DNA of 8,233 nucleotides from Bacillota bacterium (GTDB lineage: Bacteria; Bacillota; Clostridia; Oscillospirales; Acutalibacteraceae): contig JAEWRF010000022.1 of NCBI GenBank assembly GCA_023460155.1, positions 1 to 8,233 on the forward strand, given 5' to 3'. The first letter of the stretch is position 1. Each line of letters opens with the position of its first letter. A program made the position numbers and the translations under genes. Positions 1 to 6,281 of this stretch are shown here, in pieces. A model generated the notes under the pieces. The model saw nothing but the letters and a program-made list of their open reading frames with translations, made no database searches and had not been told where the DNA came from.

Positions 1-2
1 AT

Positions 3-128
3 ATTAATGGTGGTATTGTACAACATGTTCCAAATTTATTCGGCAAATTCGGTATTGATTTATATAAAAGCTTGTTGTATACTTCAGATATGCAAACGGA
101 ATTTATGAGTGAAAAGGAATGGGGTTAA
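3..128 (+). CDS. 3' end of an unidentified gene (partial, C-terminal 41 residues)
   Basis: The frame starting at base 3 is open for 41 codons and ends at TAA 126-128, only 3 bases before the next start codon; its beginning lies outside the window. The peptide begins INGGIVQHVPNLFGK and ends SEKEWG, a balanced soluble-looking composition. Codons favour A/T in third position (GGT, GTA, CAA, CCA, TTA), as expected of a real gene in AT-rich DNA. I do not recognise the family. Against the call: the region is AT-rich, and a second frame (from base 1 to TGA 106-108) is also open, so openness alone is weak evidence. The close spacing to the lyase gene suggests translational coupling if the gene is real. 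Confidence 0.5.
   Translation: MNGGIVQHVPNLFGKFGIDLYKSLLYTSDMQTEFMSEKEWG
55..83 (+). promoter_or_regulatory. Candidate sigma-A promoter upstream of the lyase gene
   Basis: A -35-like TTGATT (55-60) is separated by exactly 17 bases from a -10-like TATACT (78-83), matching the consensus hexamers at 4/6 and 5/6. Transcription would start near base 90, about 40 bases before the ATG at 132. It lies inside the probable 3' end of the preceding gene, and AT-rich DNA throws up such matches by chance, so it is only a candidate. If real, it would give the locus its own promoter. Confidence 0.4.
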
Positions 129-131
129 AAA

Positions 132-1100
132 ATGTCAAGCAAAAAAAGCCTGAAGCAAATTCTCAGCGAAAGCAAGAAGTGTTTTCTGGTTCCGTGCGTC
201 TATGACTGTGCATCGGCACGTGCGGTAGAACTGTGCGGTTTCCCGGTGATGCTGCTTTCCGGCGGTGAAGTGTCGATCAGCCGCAACGGAGTCATTGATT
301 ACGGCTTTACCAATCTGACGGATCTGGAAGAAGTGATCAGCCGCGTTACAGAAACTTCATCCATTCCGCTGATCGCGGATATTGAAGATGGTTTTGGGGG
401 CCCTTTGGCGGTTTATCGTTCCGCAAGGCGCCTTGCGGCGGCGGGTGCTGCTGCTCTGCAGTTGGAAGACGCGGGTGATATGGAAGAAACCACCAGCATC
501 CTGCCGAGAGAAAAATTCATGGCCAAGGTCAGAGCCGCCATCGCCGCTCTGAAGGGCACAGGCTGCATGCTGATCGCACGCACCAACGCCGACCCGGACG
601 ACCCGGAAGAAATGAAAGAGGGCTGTCTCAGGCTGCAGCAGGCACTGGACGAAGGTGCGGATCTTGCCATGATGGTGAAGGTCGTCAACATGAAGCAGGC
701 AGCCGAGATGGCGAAAATTGTAACCGGCCCGAAAATCTGGGCGGATGTGCGCGCAGAAAAGAAAGACGGCCATTATGTTCCGTCAGCAACCATGGATGAA
801 ATGGACAAACTCGGCTTTGTCATGTGCTCAACCCACTACACCCTGAAGGCCGCCATGGAAGGCATGTTGGAACACGGCCTGCAGAATTTTGCCAACCAGA
901 GCGTAGCGTACACGTTTGAAACGGCTCCCACGACGGAGATTGAAAGCTTTTCAGCTTCCGCGCTGTTCGACCCGCAGGATTACATGAAGCTTGAGGGCGA
1001 GTTCACGAAGGAAGACAAGGAATACACAATCGTCGGGCATACCGTGGAAGGATACGACAAAGAAAAATTCCACTCTTCGGATATTCACGACAGGCTGTAA
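132..1100 (+). CDS. Isocitrate lyase/phosphoenolpyruvate mutase superfamily enzyme (oxaloacetate decarboxylase/PEP mutase-like)
   Basis: This 322-residue protein has the phosphoenolpyruvate mutase/isocitrate lyase TIM-barrel pattern. A substrate-loop region LLSGGEVSIS lies at about 41-50, the metal-binding stretch IADIEDGFGG at 81-90 (D83, E85), QLEDAG at 110-115 (E112) and IARTNA at 148-153 (R150). These match the family's DxDxGxG, IED and IARTDA motifs. Family members make or break C-C or C-P bonds next to a 2-oxo acid carboxylate with Mg2+ in the cytoplasm. The stretch after E112 is short and lacks the K-[KR]-C-G-H catalytic loop of isocitrate, 2-methylisocitrate and dimethylmalate lyases, so those activities are unlikely. 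Decarboxylase, hydrolase, mutase or an unknown lyase remain possible. The C-terminal extension after about residue 255 is acidic and unrecognised. ATG 132 follows a GGGG Shine-Dalgarno-like run at 121-124. It leads the transporter/kinase cluster. Superfamily is firm; the reaction is unknown. Confidence 0.88.
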   Translation: MSSKKSLKQILSESKKCFLVPCVYDCASARAVELCGFPVMLLSGGEVSISRNGVIDYGFTNLTDLEEVISRVTETSSIPLIADIEDGFGGPLAVYRSARRLAAAGAAALQLEDAGDMEETTSILPREKFMAKVRAAIAALKGTGCMLIARTNADPDDPEEMKEGCLRLQQALDEGADLAMMVKVVNMKQAAEMAKIVTGPKIWADVRAEKKDGHYVPSATMDEMDKLGFVMCSTHYTLKAAMEGMLEHGLQNFANQSVAYTFETAPTTEIESFSASALFDPQDYMKLEGEFTKEDKEYTIVGHTVEGYDKEKFHSSDIHDRL

Positions 1101-1129
1101 AGCCAATCTCTTCCGGGAGTTTCCGGCAT

Positions 1130-1158
1130 CTGCTTCGGGCCGACGCGGCCTGAAGCGG
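1130..1158 (+). terminator. GC-rich hairpin followed by T4, possible attenuator
   Basis: In the 82-base gap between lyase and amidohydrolase, bases 1130-1141 pair with 1147-1158: 12 pairs, two of them G-U, around a 5-base GACGC loop. TTTT follows at 1160-1163. This has the form of an intrinsic terminator, but the T-tract is short and offset from the stem by one base. Partial termination or protection of the upstream mRNA 3' end is more likely than a full stop, since the next gene begins 25 bases after the stem and shows no obvious promoter of its own. Confidence 0.5.
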
Positions 1159-1168
1159 CTTTTGTGAA

Positions 1169-1176
1169 AAGGTGAT
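1169..1176 (+). promoter_or_regulatory. Ribosome binding site of the amidohydrolase gene
   Basis: AAGGTGAT matches the 3' half of the Shine-Dalgarno complement (AGGTGATC) and ends 6 bases before the ATG at 1183, supporting that start. It sits just downstream of the hairpin at 1130-1158. Confidence 0.7.
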
Positions 1177-1182
1177 TATAAA

Positions 1183-2106
1183 ATGAGAAAGCGGATTGAC
1201 GCTCATGTACATATCACTCCCGTTTCCCAGCTGAACCGGGTTGACCCGAGGTTCAACGTGAGAAAGGAAGCGTACGGAAAATTCCTGTTTCCGAACGGGG
1301 ACAGCTTCCAGTTCATGCCCTGCTACATGCAGAACTCACAGTTTACCGACGACACCCTGATCCGTACAATGGATGTTTACGGGGTGGAACGCGCCGTCAT
1401 TTTACAGTCTTTGAGTCTTGAGATCAACGCCGAGGTTGCGGCCGCCGTGCTGAAGTATCCCGATCGGCTCGCGGGGGCGATGGTGGTTGAACCAACGAAG
1501 GATTGTCTCGAAAAACTTGATTTCTGGTATTCCAGAGGCTTAAAGGTTATGAAATTCGAGATGTCCGACGGTCTCGGCTTCGCAACGGACTGTGCTTACC
1601 CCAAAATGAAATTCGACGATTCCGTTATGGATGAACTGTTCGGCCTTGCGGAAAAACGGGGCATGACGGTTACGATCGATACGGGCCCCATCGGCGGAAA
1701 AGGATATCAGGTAGAAGAGATCCGGCGGTCCGCGTCGCATCATCCTGGCCTGAGGTATGTAATCTGTCATCTCGGGTTTCCCCGTACACTGGACAGCGAG
1801 GCAAACCGAAGCAGGTGGCAGCAGATGATCGACACAGCGAAGCTGGAAAACGTATGGATTGATCTTGCGGCTATGCCGGACTTTTTCGACGAAGAAGGCT
1901 ATCCTTTCCCAACTGCGGCGAAGCTTCTGCAACTGGCAAAGAAAAGCTGCGGTGCCGAAAAGCTGATCTGGGGGACGGATATCACCGGAACTCTGAACCG
2001 TGCAACCTATCCTCAGATGATCCGAATGTATGAAGACTGTGAATTTCTTACGGAAACGGAAAAAGACATGATCTTTTATAACAACGCGGAAAATGCTTAC
2101 TTTTAA
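1183..2106 (+). CDS. Metal-dependent amidohydrolase family protein (Amidohydro_2/ACMSD-like TIM barrel)
   Basis: The 307-residue protein begins with the metal-binding motif DAHVH (H8, H10). It has an AMVVEP strand at 99-104, GLKVMKFE at 119-126, VICHLGFPR at 193-201 (H196) and a late WGTD (D266), and it ends with the family-typical NNAENAYF. This is the order of the Amidohydro_2 (COG2159) family, which includes aminocarboxymuconate-semialdehyde decarboxylase, pyrone dicarboxylate lactonase and related lactonases, hydrolases and decarboxylases. At the strand-5 position where relatives usually have a metal-binding His (IHxG), this protein reads VTIDTG with D166. The site would therefore be H8/H10/D166/D266 with H196 as the probable catalytic base; whether metal is bound is inference. 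It is cytoplasmic, with no signal peptide. It lies between the lyase and the importer, so it probably acts on the imported compound or a derivative. The substrate cannot be named; lactone hydrolysis is one reasonable guess. Confidence 0.87.
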   Translation: MRKRIDAHVHITPVSQLNRVDPRFNVRKEAYGKFLFPNGDSFQFMPCYMQNSQFTDDTLIRTMDVYGVERAVILQSLSLEINAEVAAAVLKYPDRLAGAMVVEPTKDCLEKLDFWYSRGLKVMKFEMSDGLGFATDCAYPKMKFDDSVMDELFGLAEKRGMTVTIDTGPIGGKGYQVEEIRRSASHHPGLRYVICHLGFPRTLDSEANRSRWQQMIDTAKLENVWIDLAAMPDFFDEEGYPFPTAAKLLQLAKKSCGAEKLIWGTDITGTLNRATYPQMIRMYEDCEFLTETEKDMIFYNNAENAYF

Positions 2107-2107
2107 T

Positions 2108-2135
2108 TTGCTGTTCTAAATCAAAACAATATACT
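2108..2135 (+). promoter_or_regulatory. Candidate promoter for the binding-protein gene
   Basis: The AT-rich 54-base gap holds TATACT (2130-2135, 5/6 match to the -10 consensus) and, 16 bases upstream, TTGCTG (2108-2113, only 3/6 match to -35). An extra start here would give the binding protein more transcript than the enzymes before it. The -35 is weak, so this is tentative. Confidence 0.3.
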
Positions 2136-2160
2136 ATGCACTAAAAAAGGGGGAAGTTTT

Positions 2161-3555
2161 TTGAAAAGTATCAAAAAAGTAGGGAGCGCACTGCTCGCAC
2201 TGGCTTTATGCCTCGGCACGTTCAGCGGGTGCTCCGGAACCGGAGCTGCTTCCAGTCAGCCAGCGGCTGCTTCCAGCGCCTCGCAGTCGGCTGCGGCCTC
2301 GGGCACAACCAGCACAGCCGGCACGGCGGGCAGCGGCAATTCAATTAAGATCGGCGTAATCACCTACATGTCCAGCACCCGTGCCGCCACCATGGGCTTT
2401 TTCCAGATCGGGTGGGAAACCGCCGCAAACGAGATCAACGCAAAGGGAGGCATCGACGGCAAGAAGGTTGAATTCGTTCTGGGCGACCCGGCTAACGACG
2501 CCTCTCTTGTTCCTCAGAGACTCACGGATATGAAGAGCAAAGGGTGTGTCGCAGCAATATTCGCAGCAGGCGACGACCTTGCACCGGCAGCCGTGGAATG
2601 GGCCAATACAAACAAATTCCCGATCGCGCTGGAGTCAAACACCTCCACGGAAATCACTCTGAAGCATTACTCCAAGTACGCTTTTAACTGCGGCCTGAAC
2701 GCGTGGTCGTTTGCGAAGATTCTTGCCAAAGCCGCCGTAGGCGACGCCAAGAAGAAGAACTTCGTATTCTGCGGCACGGACGGTGCGGCAACAATCGATG
2801 CCGAAAAGCTTCTTCTGCTCGAAGGCAAAAAAATTGACCCGTCCTTCAGCGAGCTGAACAGCTACCGCGTTTCTTCGGATGATTCACAGTTCTCCAACAT
2901 CATCAGCACCATCGCTTCCTCAAAACCGGATATGGTTCTGCAGCAGGGCGGCGGCCCAACCTTTGTAGCATTCGCAAAGCAGGGCCTGATGTTCAATCTG
3001 TTCAAGGTTTCGGATATCTACAACGACTTTGTCACGGATACCTCCACCAATTCCGGCCTCGCGGCATCCGGTAACTTCCCTTACGGCAACACTCATGGCG
3101 TATTCCTGCTCCCGTTCTGGGACAACAGCAAAATGGACACCGCCATGCAGGCCTTCTGCAAGGATTACATGGACAGCCAGATCAGCAAGCAGAATAAGTA
3201 CTCGGCACCTTCCGATGCGGGACTTTCCTGCTACCGCTGCGCGGAATCGATTATCCTCGGCGTTCAGAACTGCATCAAGGACGGCAAGGATTACAAAGAC
3301 TCGGAAGTCCTGACAAGCGCAATCAGCAGTGTCAACTGGAGCGATTCCACCGGGAAGCACGTCTTCCGTCCTCTTGACAATCAGCTCACATTCGACGTTT
3401 ATTACGGCACCTCCACAAAAGACGGAAGCGAAGCCTACGGCGGCTGCCCGGTGGCCAAGGACATCAAGACCTACACCGCGGACCAGGTACTGCCTACCGA
3501 GGACGAAATGAAGAGCTATGCAAAGACGCTGGGAGTCACGGGAAGGTTCAACTGA
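2161..3555 (+). CDS. ABC transporter substrate-binding lipoprotein, branched-chain amino acid (Peripla_BP_6) type
   Basis: The 464-residue extracytoplasmic solute receptor feeds the LivHMGF importer encoded next. Residues 1-23 form a lipoprotein signal peptide (basic KSIKK, hydrophobic core, lipobox FSGC), with C24 as the lipid anchor. Residues 25-60 are a flexible Ser/Ala/Gly/Thr linker. From about 61 the type I periplasmic-binding fold starts: IKIGVITYMSS, then the family-typical GGIDGKKVEFVLGDPANDA at 96-114. The start is TTG 2161, behind the purine run AGGGGGAAG (2148-2156); no in-frame ATG lies nearby. LivJ-type amino-acid binders have a Ser-rich ligand stretch where this protein reads AAGDDLAP (135-142), so the ligand may not be an amino acid. 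The mature domain has eight Cys besides the anchor (129, 177, 204, 333, 357, 360, 371, 429), fitting an anaerobe or possible disulfide or metal roles. Fold and role are firm; the ligand is unknown. Confidence 0.92.
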   Translation: MKSIKKVGSALLALALCLGTFSGCSGTGAASSQPAAASSASQSAAASGTTSTAGTAGSGNSIKIGVITYMSSTRAATMGFFQIGWETAANEINAKGGIDGKKVEFVLGDPANDASLVPQRLTDMKSKGCVAAIFAAGDDLAPAAVEWANTNKFPIALESNTSTEITLKHYSKYAFNCGLNAWSFAKILAKAAVGDAKKKNFVFCGTDGAATIDAEKLLLLEGKKIDPSFSELNSYRVSSDDSQFSNIISTIASSKPDMVLQQGGGPTFVAFAKQGLMFNLFKVSDIYNDFVTDTSTNSGLAASGNFPYGNTHGVFLLPFWDNSKMDTAMQAFCKDYMDSQISKQNKYSAPSDAGLSCYRCAESIILGVQNCIKDGKDYKDSEVLTSAISSVNWSDSTGKHVFRPLDNQLTFDVYYGTSTKDGSEAYGGCPVAKDIKTYTADQVLPTEDEMKSYAKTLGVTGRFN

Positions 3556-3577
3556 ACTAATGATTGAATAAATCGAT

Positions 3578-3627
3578 CGATAAAACGCCGCGACTGATTC
3601 TTTCGAATTGATTGTGGCGTTTTATTG
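3578..3627 (+). terminator. Long imperfect RNA hairpin between binding-protein and permease genes
   Basis: Bases 3578-3600 pair with 3605-3627 around a TTTC loop: 17 Watson-Crick pairs, 5 G-U pairs and 1 mismatch (C3594/A3611). The core is a perfect 10-base inverted repeat, ATAAAACGCC (3580-3589) with GGCGTTTTAT (3616-3625). The G-U pairs form only in the + strand transcript, which argues for an RNA function in the direction of the genes. A-tract, GC core and T-tract resemble a leaky intrinsic terminator or an mRNA 3'-end stabiliser. Both would make binding protein in excess over the membrane parts. The permease ribosome binding site starts 3 bases downstream. Confidence 0.7.
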
Positions 3628-3630
3628 CAT

Positions 3631-3636
3631 AGGAGA
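3631..3636 (+). promoter_or_regulatory. Ribosome binding site deciding the LivH start
   Basis: AGGAGA ends 9 bases before ATG 3646, in frame with the permease. A longer reading from TTG 3625 would start inside the hairpin and upstream of this site, and ATG 3639 is in another frame and too close, so 3646 is preferred. Confidence 0.75.
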
Positions 3637-3645
3637 GTATGGCAC

Positions 3646-4518
3646 ATGACTATTTTCCAAATCGTGCTTTCGCTGGTCGTCGGCGTTGCAAGCGGCATGC
3701 TGACCTATCTTACGGCATCCGGCATGAGCCTGATTATCAGCGGAATGGGAACCATCAATTTCGGCCAGGGTGCGTTTTATATTTTGGGCGCATTTCTCTG
3801 TTACTACGGTGTGCAGGCCGGCCTGCCGTTCGGCGTTGCGCTTCTGATCGGGTTTATTTTCCCGGCCCTTCTGGGCGCCGTGGCGGAATTTCTGCTCCGT
3901 CCGGTTTACGGGCTGGATATGAACTATAGCCTTCTGATTACTATGGGCCTCTGCTATATCGTATGCGACGCGATGTCGTTTTTCTGCGGAAACACGGTCC
4001 GTTCCGCGGCTGTTCCGGAAAGCCTGAGCGGAGCGGTTTCAATTCCTTCCACCACCATCGCATTCCCCTCCTATTATATTTTTGTCATCGTAATCTCGCT
4101 CATCATCGCGCTTGCGCTGAAGTTGATGCTGAACCGGACGAAGCTTGGCATTTACCTGCGGGCCATCATCAGCGACCGCCACATGGTGGAATGCCTCGGC
4201 ATTAATGTAAAGCTTTTATTTACCGTAATGTTCGTGATCGGAACCGGTCTCGGCGGAATTGCGGGTGCGCTGAATGCTCCGATTTCCGGCCTGACGCCTC
4301 AGCAGGGACTGACGGTTTTCAACAACGTCATGCCTACACTGCTGGTCGGCGGTATGGATAACATGGACGGCGCCTTCCCCGCCGCGATCCTTCTCGGCGT
4401 AGCGAGCGCCGTGGCGGCGATTTTCCTTCCCACCTATTACAACCTAGTGCCGAACGTCATCATGGTCCTTGTGATGCTCGTCAGGCCGAACGGCCTGTTC
4501 GCCAAAAAGGAGGCCTGA
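3646..4518 (+). CDS. livH: Branched-chain amino acid-type ABC transporter permease LivH
   Basis: The 290-residue integral membrane protein forms half of the translocation channel with LivM. The LivH signature near the N-terminus, GMGTINFGQGAFYILGAF (33-50), matches the family's G-x-I-N-x-x-x-G-x-x-Y-x-L-G-A pattern. Several hydrophobic segments follow, among them about 5-30, 63-85, 95-115, 143-162 and 190-210. The cytoplasmic loop KLGIYLRAIISDRHMVECLGIN (166-187) is the ATPase-contacting region seen in this family, and the C-terminus ends in the typical VRPNGLF (279-285). The start is ATG 3646 behind AGGAGA, giving the usual length for LivH. Its stop is 2 bases from the livM start, whose ribosome binding site lies in the end of this gene, so the two are probably translationally coupled. 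The family includes amino-acid, urea and amide carriers, so the Liv name marks homology, not the substrate. Confidence 0.92.
   Translation: MTIFQIVLSLVVGVASGMLTYLTASGMSLIISGMGTINFGQGAFYILGAFLCYYGVQAGLPFGVALLIGFIFPALLGAVAEFLLRPVYGLDMNYSLLITMGLCYIVCDAMSFFCGNTVRSAAVPESLSGAVSIPSTTIAFPSYYIFVIVISLIIALALKLMLNRTKLGIYLRAIISDRHMVECLGINVKLLFTVMFVIGTGLGGIAGALNAPISGLTPQQGLTVFNNVMPTLLVGGMDNMDGAFPAAILLGVASAVAAIFLPTYYNLVPNVIMVLVMLVRPNGLFAKKEA
4507..4513 (+). promoter_or_regulatory. Ribosome binding site of livM inside the livH 3' end
   Basis: AAGGAGG, a near-perfect Shine-Dalgarno sequence, lies in the last codons of livH and ends 7 bases before ATG 4521. This arrangement couples translation of the two permease subunits, which are needed in equal amounts. 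Confidence 0.8.
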
Positions 4519-4520
4519 CC

Positions 4521-5483
4521 ATGGAAAAATCCGTAAAACACGACTCTATCATCGGGCTGGGCCTGTTTGCAGCTTGTCTGATTCTCGGAACGTGCTTTGA
4601 CGTCAGCGTCTCGACGACGATGTCCAACCTCATTATCATGACGCTTTTCGGCATGAGCTTCAATCTACAATTCGGCTACGCGGGAATGTGCAGCCTCGGT
4701 CATGTTATGTTTTTCGGTATGAGCGGCTACCTGCTTGTGGCGCTCTGCATGAAAACCGGGATGAATGTGTGGCTGGCCTGCCTGATCACGCTGGCTGTCT
4801 GTTTTGTGGTCTACATGATTATCGGCATCATCTGCCTCGGCTTCAACATGATGACCTTTACCTTTCTGAGTATGGGAATCGCGCTCAGCATCGCCGGGGC
4901 GGTCGGCAAATGGACCTTTGTGGGCGGCACAACGGGCATGACCCTGAATATTGCTCCGTCATGGATGAGCGATTATCGTGTGCTGTATCTGTTTATCCTG
5001 GCGGTCTGCACCGTCTGCACTGTGGCAATGTACGTTCTGTCAAAAAGCCCGTTTGTCGCCATGCTGAAGGGCAGCCGGGAAAATGAAGAGCGCCTGATTT
5101 TCCTCGGAGTCAATACGCGGCGGCTGCACAATGTAGTCTTCGTGATCAGCGGCATGTTCGCGGCGATTGCAGGAATTCTTTTCGCCTTCCGCAACAGCGG
5201 TGCATACACGTCTTCGCTGGATGCGAACCTTTCGTTTGAGGCAATCATCATGTGCATGGTGGGCGGTTCCAGCAGCTTTTTCGGCCCCATCCTCGGCGGT
5301 TTTATCGTTTCTTTGATTTACAATTTCCTGCCGAAGGTTACAAATTACTATCAGGGAGTTCTCGGCTTTATCGTACTGCTGATTGTATATTTCATGCGCG
5401 AGGGGCTGATCTCCGCTTCCAATCCGCTTTACAGGTTTTTCAAAAAACTTGTCGGCGGCAGAAAAAAAGAAATAAAAGCCTGA
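4521..5483 (+). CDS. livM: Branched-chain amino acid-type ABC transporter permease LivM
   Basis: The 320-residue integral membrane protein is the second channel subunit of the importer. The LivM hallmark LQFGYAGMCSLGHVMFFGMSGY (49-70) matches the family's GxxGxxSLGHxxFFGxGAY. A long cytoplasmic loop with SRENEERLIFLGVNTRRLHNVVF (185-207) corresponds to the ATPase-coupling loop (family form: R-x-x-x-x-A-A-x-x-x-G-I-N). GGSSSFFGPILGGFIV (248-263) matches the conserved G-x-G-T-x-x-G-P-x-x-G segment. Hydrophobic spans occur near 10-27, 35-50, 82-105, 112-130, 153-172, 203-222, 255-270 and 277-291. It ends with a basic tail (KKLVGGRKKEIKA). It follows livH by 2 bases and precedes livG by 30. Length and motifs are normal; substrate specificity cannot be inferred from this subunit. 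Confidence 0.92.
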   Translation: MEKSVKHDSIIGLGLFAACLILGTCFDVSVSTTMSNLIIMTLFGMSFNLQFGYAGMCSLGHVMFFGMSGYLLVALCMKTGMNVWLACLITLAVCFVVYMIIGIICLGFNMMTFTFLSMGIALSIAGAVGKWTFVGGTTGMTLNIAPSWMSDYRVLYLFILAVCTVCTVAMYVLSKSPFVAMLKGSRENEERLIFLGVNTRRLHNVVFVISGMFAAIAGILFAFRNSGAYTSSLDANLSFEAIIMCMVGGSSSFFGPILGGFIVSLIYNFLPKVTNYYQGVLGFIVLLIVYFMREGLISASNPLYRFFKKLVGGRKKEIKA

Positions 5484-5513
5484 CGCATCGGCAGTCGGAA
5501 ATGAGGCTAAAAA

Positions 5514-6281
5514 ATGGACACGCAGAAAGTACTTTTACGCACGGAGCACCTTGTGAAATATTTCGGTGCTCTGAAAGCAACCAACGATGTTTCCCTTGAG
5601 ATTTACGAAGGCGAGATCCATGCCATAATCGGTCCGAACGGTGCCGGAAAGTCTACGCTAATGGATGAGATTGTAAACCGCACGCATCCGTCGAAGGGCA
5701 AGGTTTTTTTCGAAGACCGTGAAATTACAAACCGGAAGCCGTTTGAAATTGCCAATCTGGGGCTGTGCAAATGCTTTCAGATCAGTAAGCTGTTTCCTCA
5801 TCTGACCTGCTATGAAAACATACAGATCGCACTGATTAAAAAGCACGGCACGGTATACGATTTTTCCCCGAAAAATTCCAGCTACCTGAAAGACGAAGTG
5901 CTGGAAGTTCTCGGCAGCGTCGGCATGAGCGATAAGATGGAGGAAACGGCCGCGCTGCTTTCCTACGGCGACCAGCGCAGGCTTGAGATTGCCATAACGC
6001 TTGCCATGGAGCCGAAGCTCCTGATGCTGGATGAACCGACGGCGGGCGTTGCCCGGGCCGAGGGCTACGAGATCATGAAAATGATCCGAAACCTTGCGCA
6101 GGAGCGGCATTTCACTGTCGTTTTCATCGAACATGATATGGACATCGTATTCAATTATTCCGACCGGATTTCGGTTCTGAACCAGGGTGAGCTGATTGCA
6201 ACCGATACGCCGGAGAACATTCACAGCAACAAGTTCGTTCAGGATGCTTATTTCGGGGGAGGCGTAACAAACAATGGCTGA
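5514..6281 (+). CDS. livG: ABC transporter ATP-binding protein LivG
   Basis: The 255-residue cytoplasmic ATPase is one of two that power the importer. Walker A is GPNGAGKST at 40-48 (K46), the Q-loop glutamine is Q89 in CFQIS, the signature is LSYGDQ (149-154), Walker B is LLMLDEP (169-175, catalytic E174), and the H-loop is H207 in IEHDMD. The YGDQRRLEIA and FIEHDMDIV stretches are typical of LivG-type proteins, and so is the length. All catalytic residues are present. Two places differ from common LivG sequences: CKCFQ in place of ARTFQ before the Q-loop, and GVARAE after Walker B in place of GLNPxE. ATG 5514 has GAGG at 5503-5506 as its ribosome binding site. The gene overlaps livF by 8 bases, consistent with coupled translation of the paired ATPases. 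Confidence 0.93.
   Translation: MDTQKVLLRTEHLVKYFGALKATNDVSLEIYEGEIHAIIGPNGAGKSTLMDEIVNRTHPSKGKVFFEDREITNRKPFEIANLGLCKCFQISKLFPHLTCYENIQIALIKKHGTVYDFSPKNSSYLKDEVLEVLGSVGMSDKMEETAALLSYGDQRRLEIAITLAMEPKLLMLDEPTAGVARAEGYEIMKMIRNLAQERHFTVVFIEHDMDIVFNYSDRISVLNQGELIATDTPENIHSNKFVQDAYFGGGVTNNG
6255..6262 (+). promoter_or_regulatory. Ribosome binding site of livF inside livG
   Basis: GGGGGAGG ends 11 bases before ATG 6274. It also encodes the Gly-rich C-terminus of LivG (FGGGVTNNG), so coding and translation-initiation functions share the same bases. Confidence 0.65.

Noticed and set aside
1..108. Competing open frame from base 1 ending at TGA 106-108
   Set aside because: Its translation is hydrophobic and Cys/Ile-rich without recognisable character, and it ends further from the next gene than the frame starting at base 3; both are short, so this is a preference only.
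357..773. Open frame of 138 codons on the - strand inside the lyase gene
   Set aside because: It lies wholly within a strongly supported + strand gene, its translation is rich in Arg, His and Cys with no recognisable domain, and it is a by-product of the GC-biased codons opposite.
132..1100. Naming the lyase prpB or aceA (methylisocitrate or isocitrate lyase)
   Set aside because: The catalytic K-[KR]-C-G-H loop is absent and no other methylcitrate or glyoxylate cycle gene is in the window.
3572..3581. 10-base palindrome ATCGATCGAT as an operator
   Set aside because: It is a simple GATC-type repeat between a stop codon and the hairpin, with no second copy and no promoter nearby; the RNA hairpin explains the region better.
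3625..3645. Seven-residue N-terminal extension of LivH from TTG 3625
   Set aside because: The TTG lies in the hairpin's second arm and the AGGAGA ribosome binding site is downstream of it, while ATG 3646 is properly spaced from that site.
5658..6224. Open frame of 188 codons on the - strand opposite livG
   Set aside because: The + strand shows every ABC ATPase motif over the same bases; the antisense translation has no family features.
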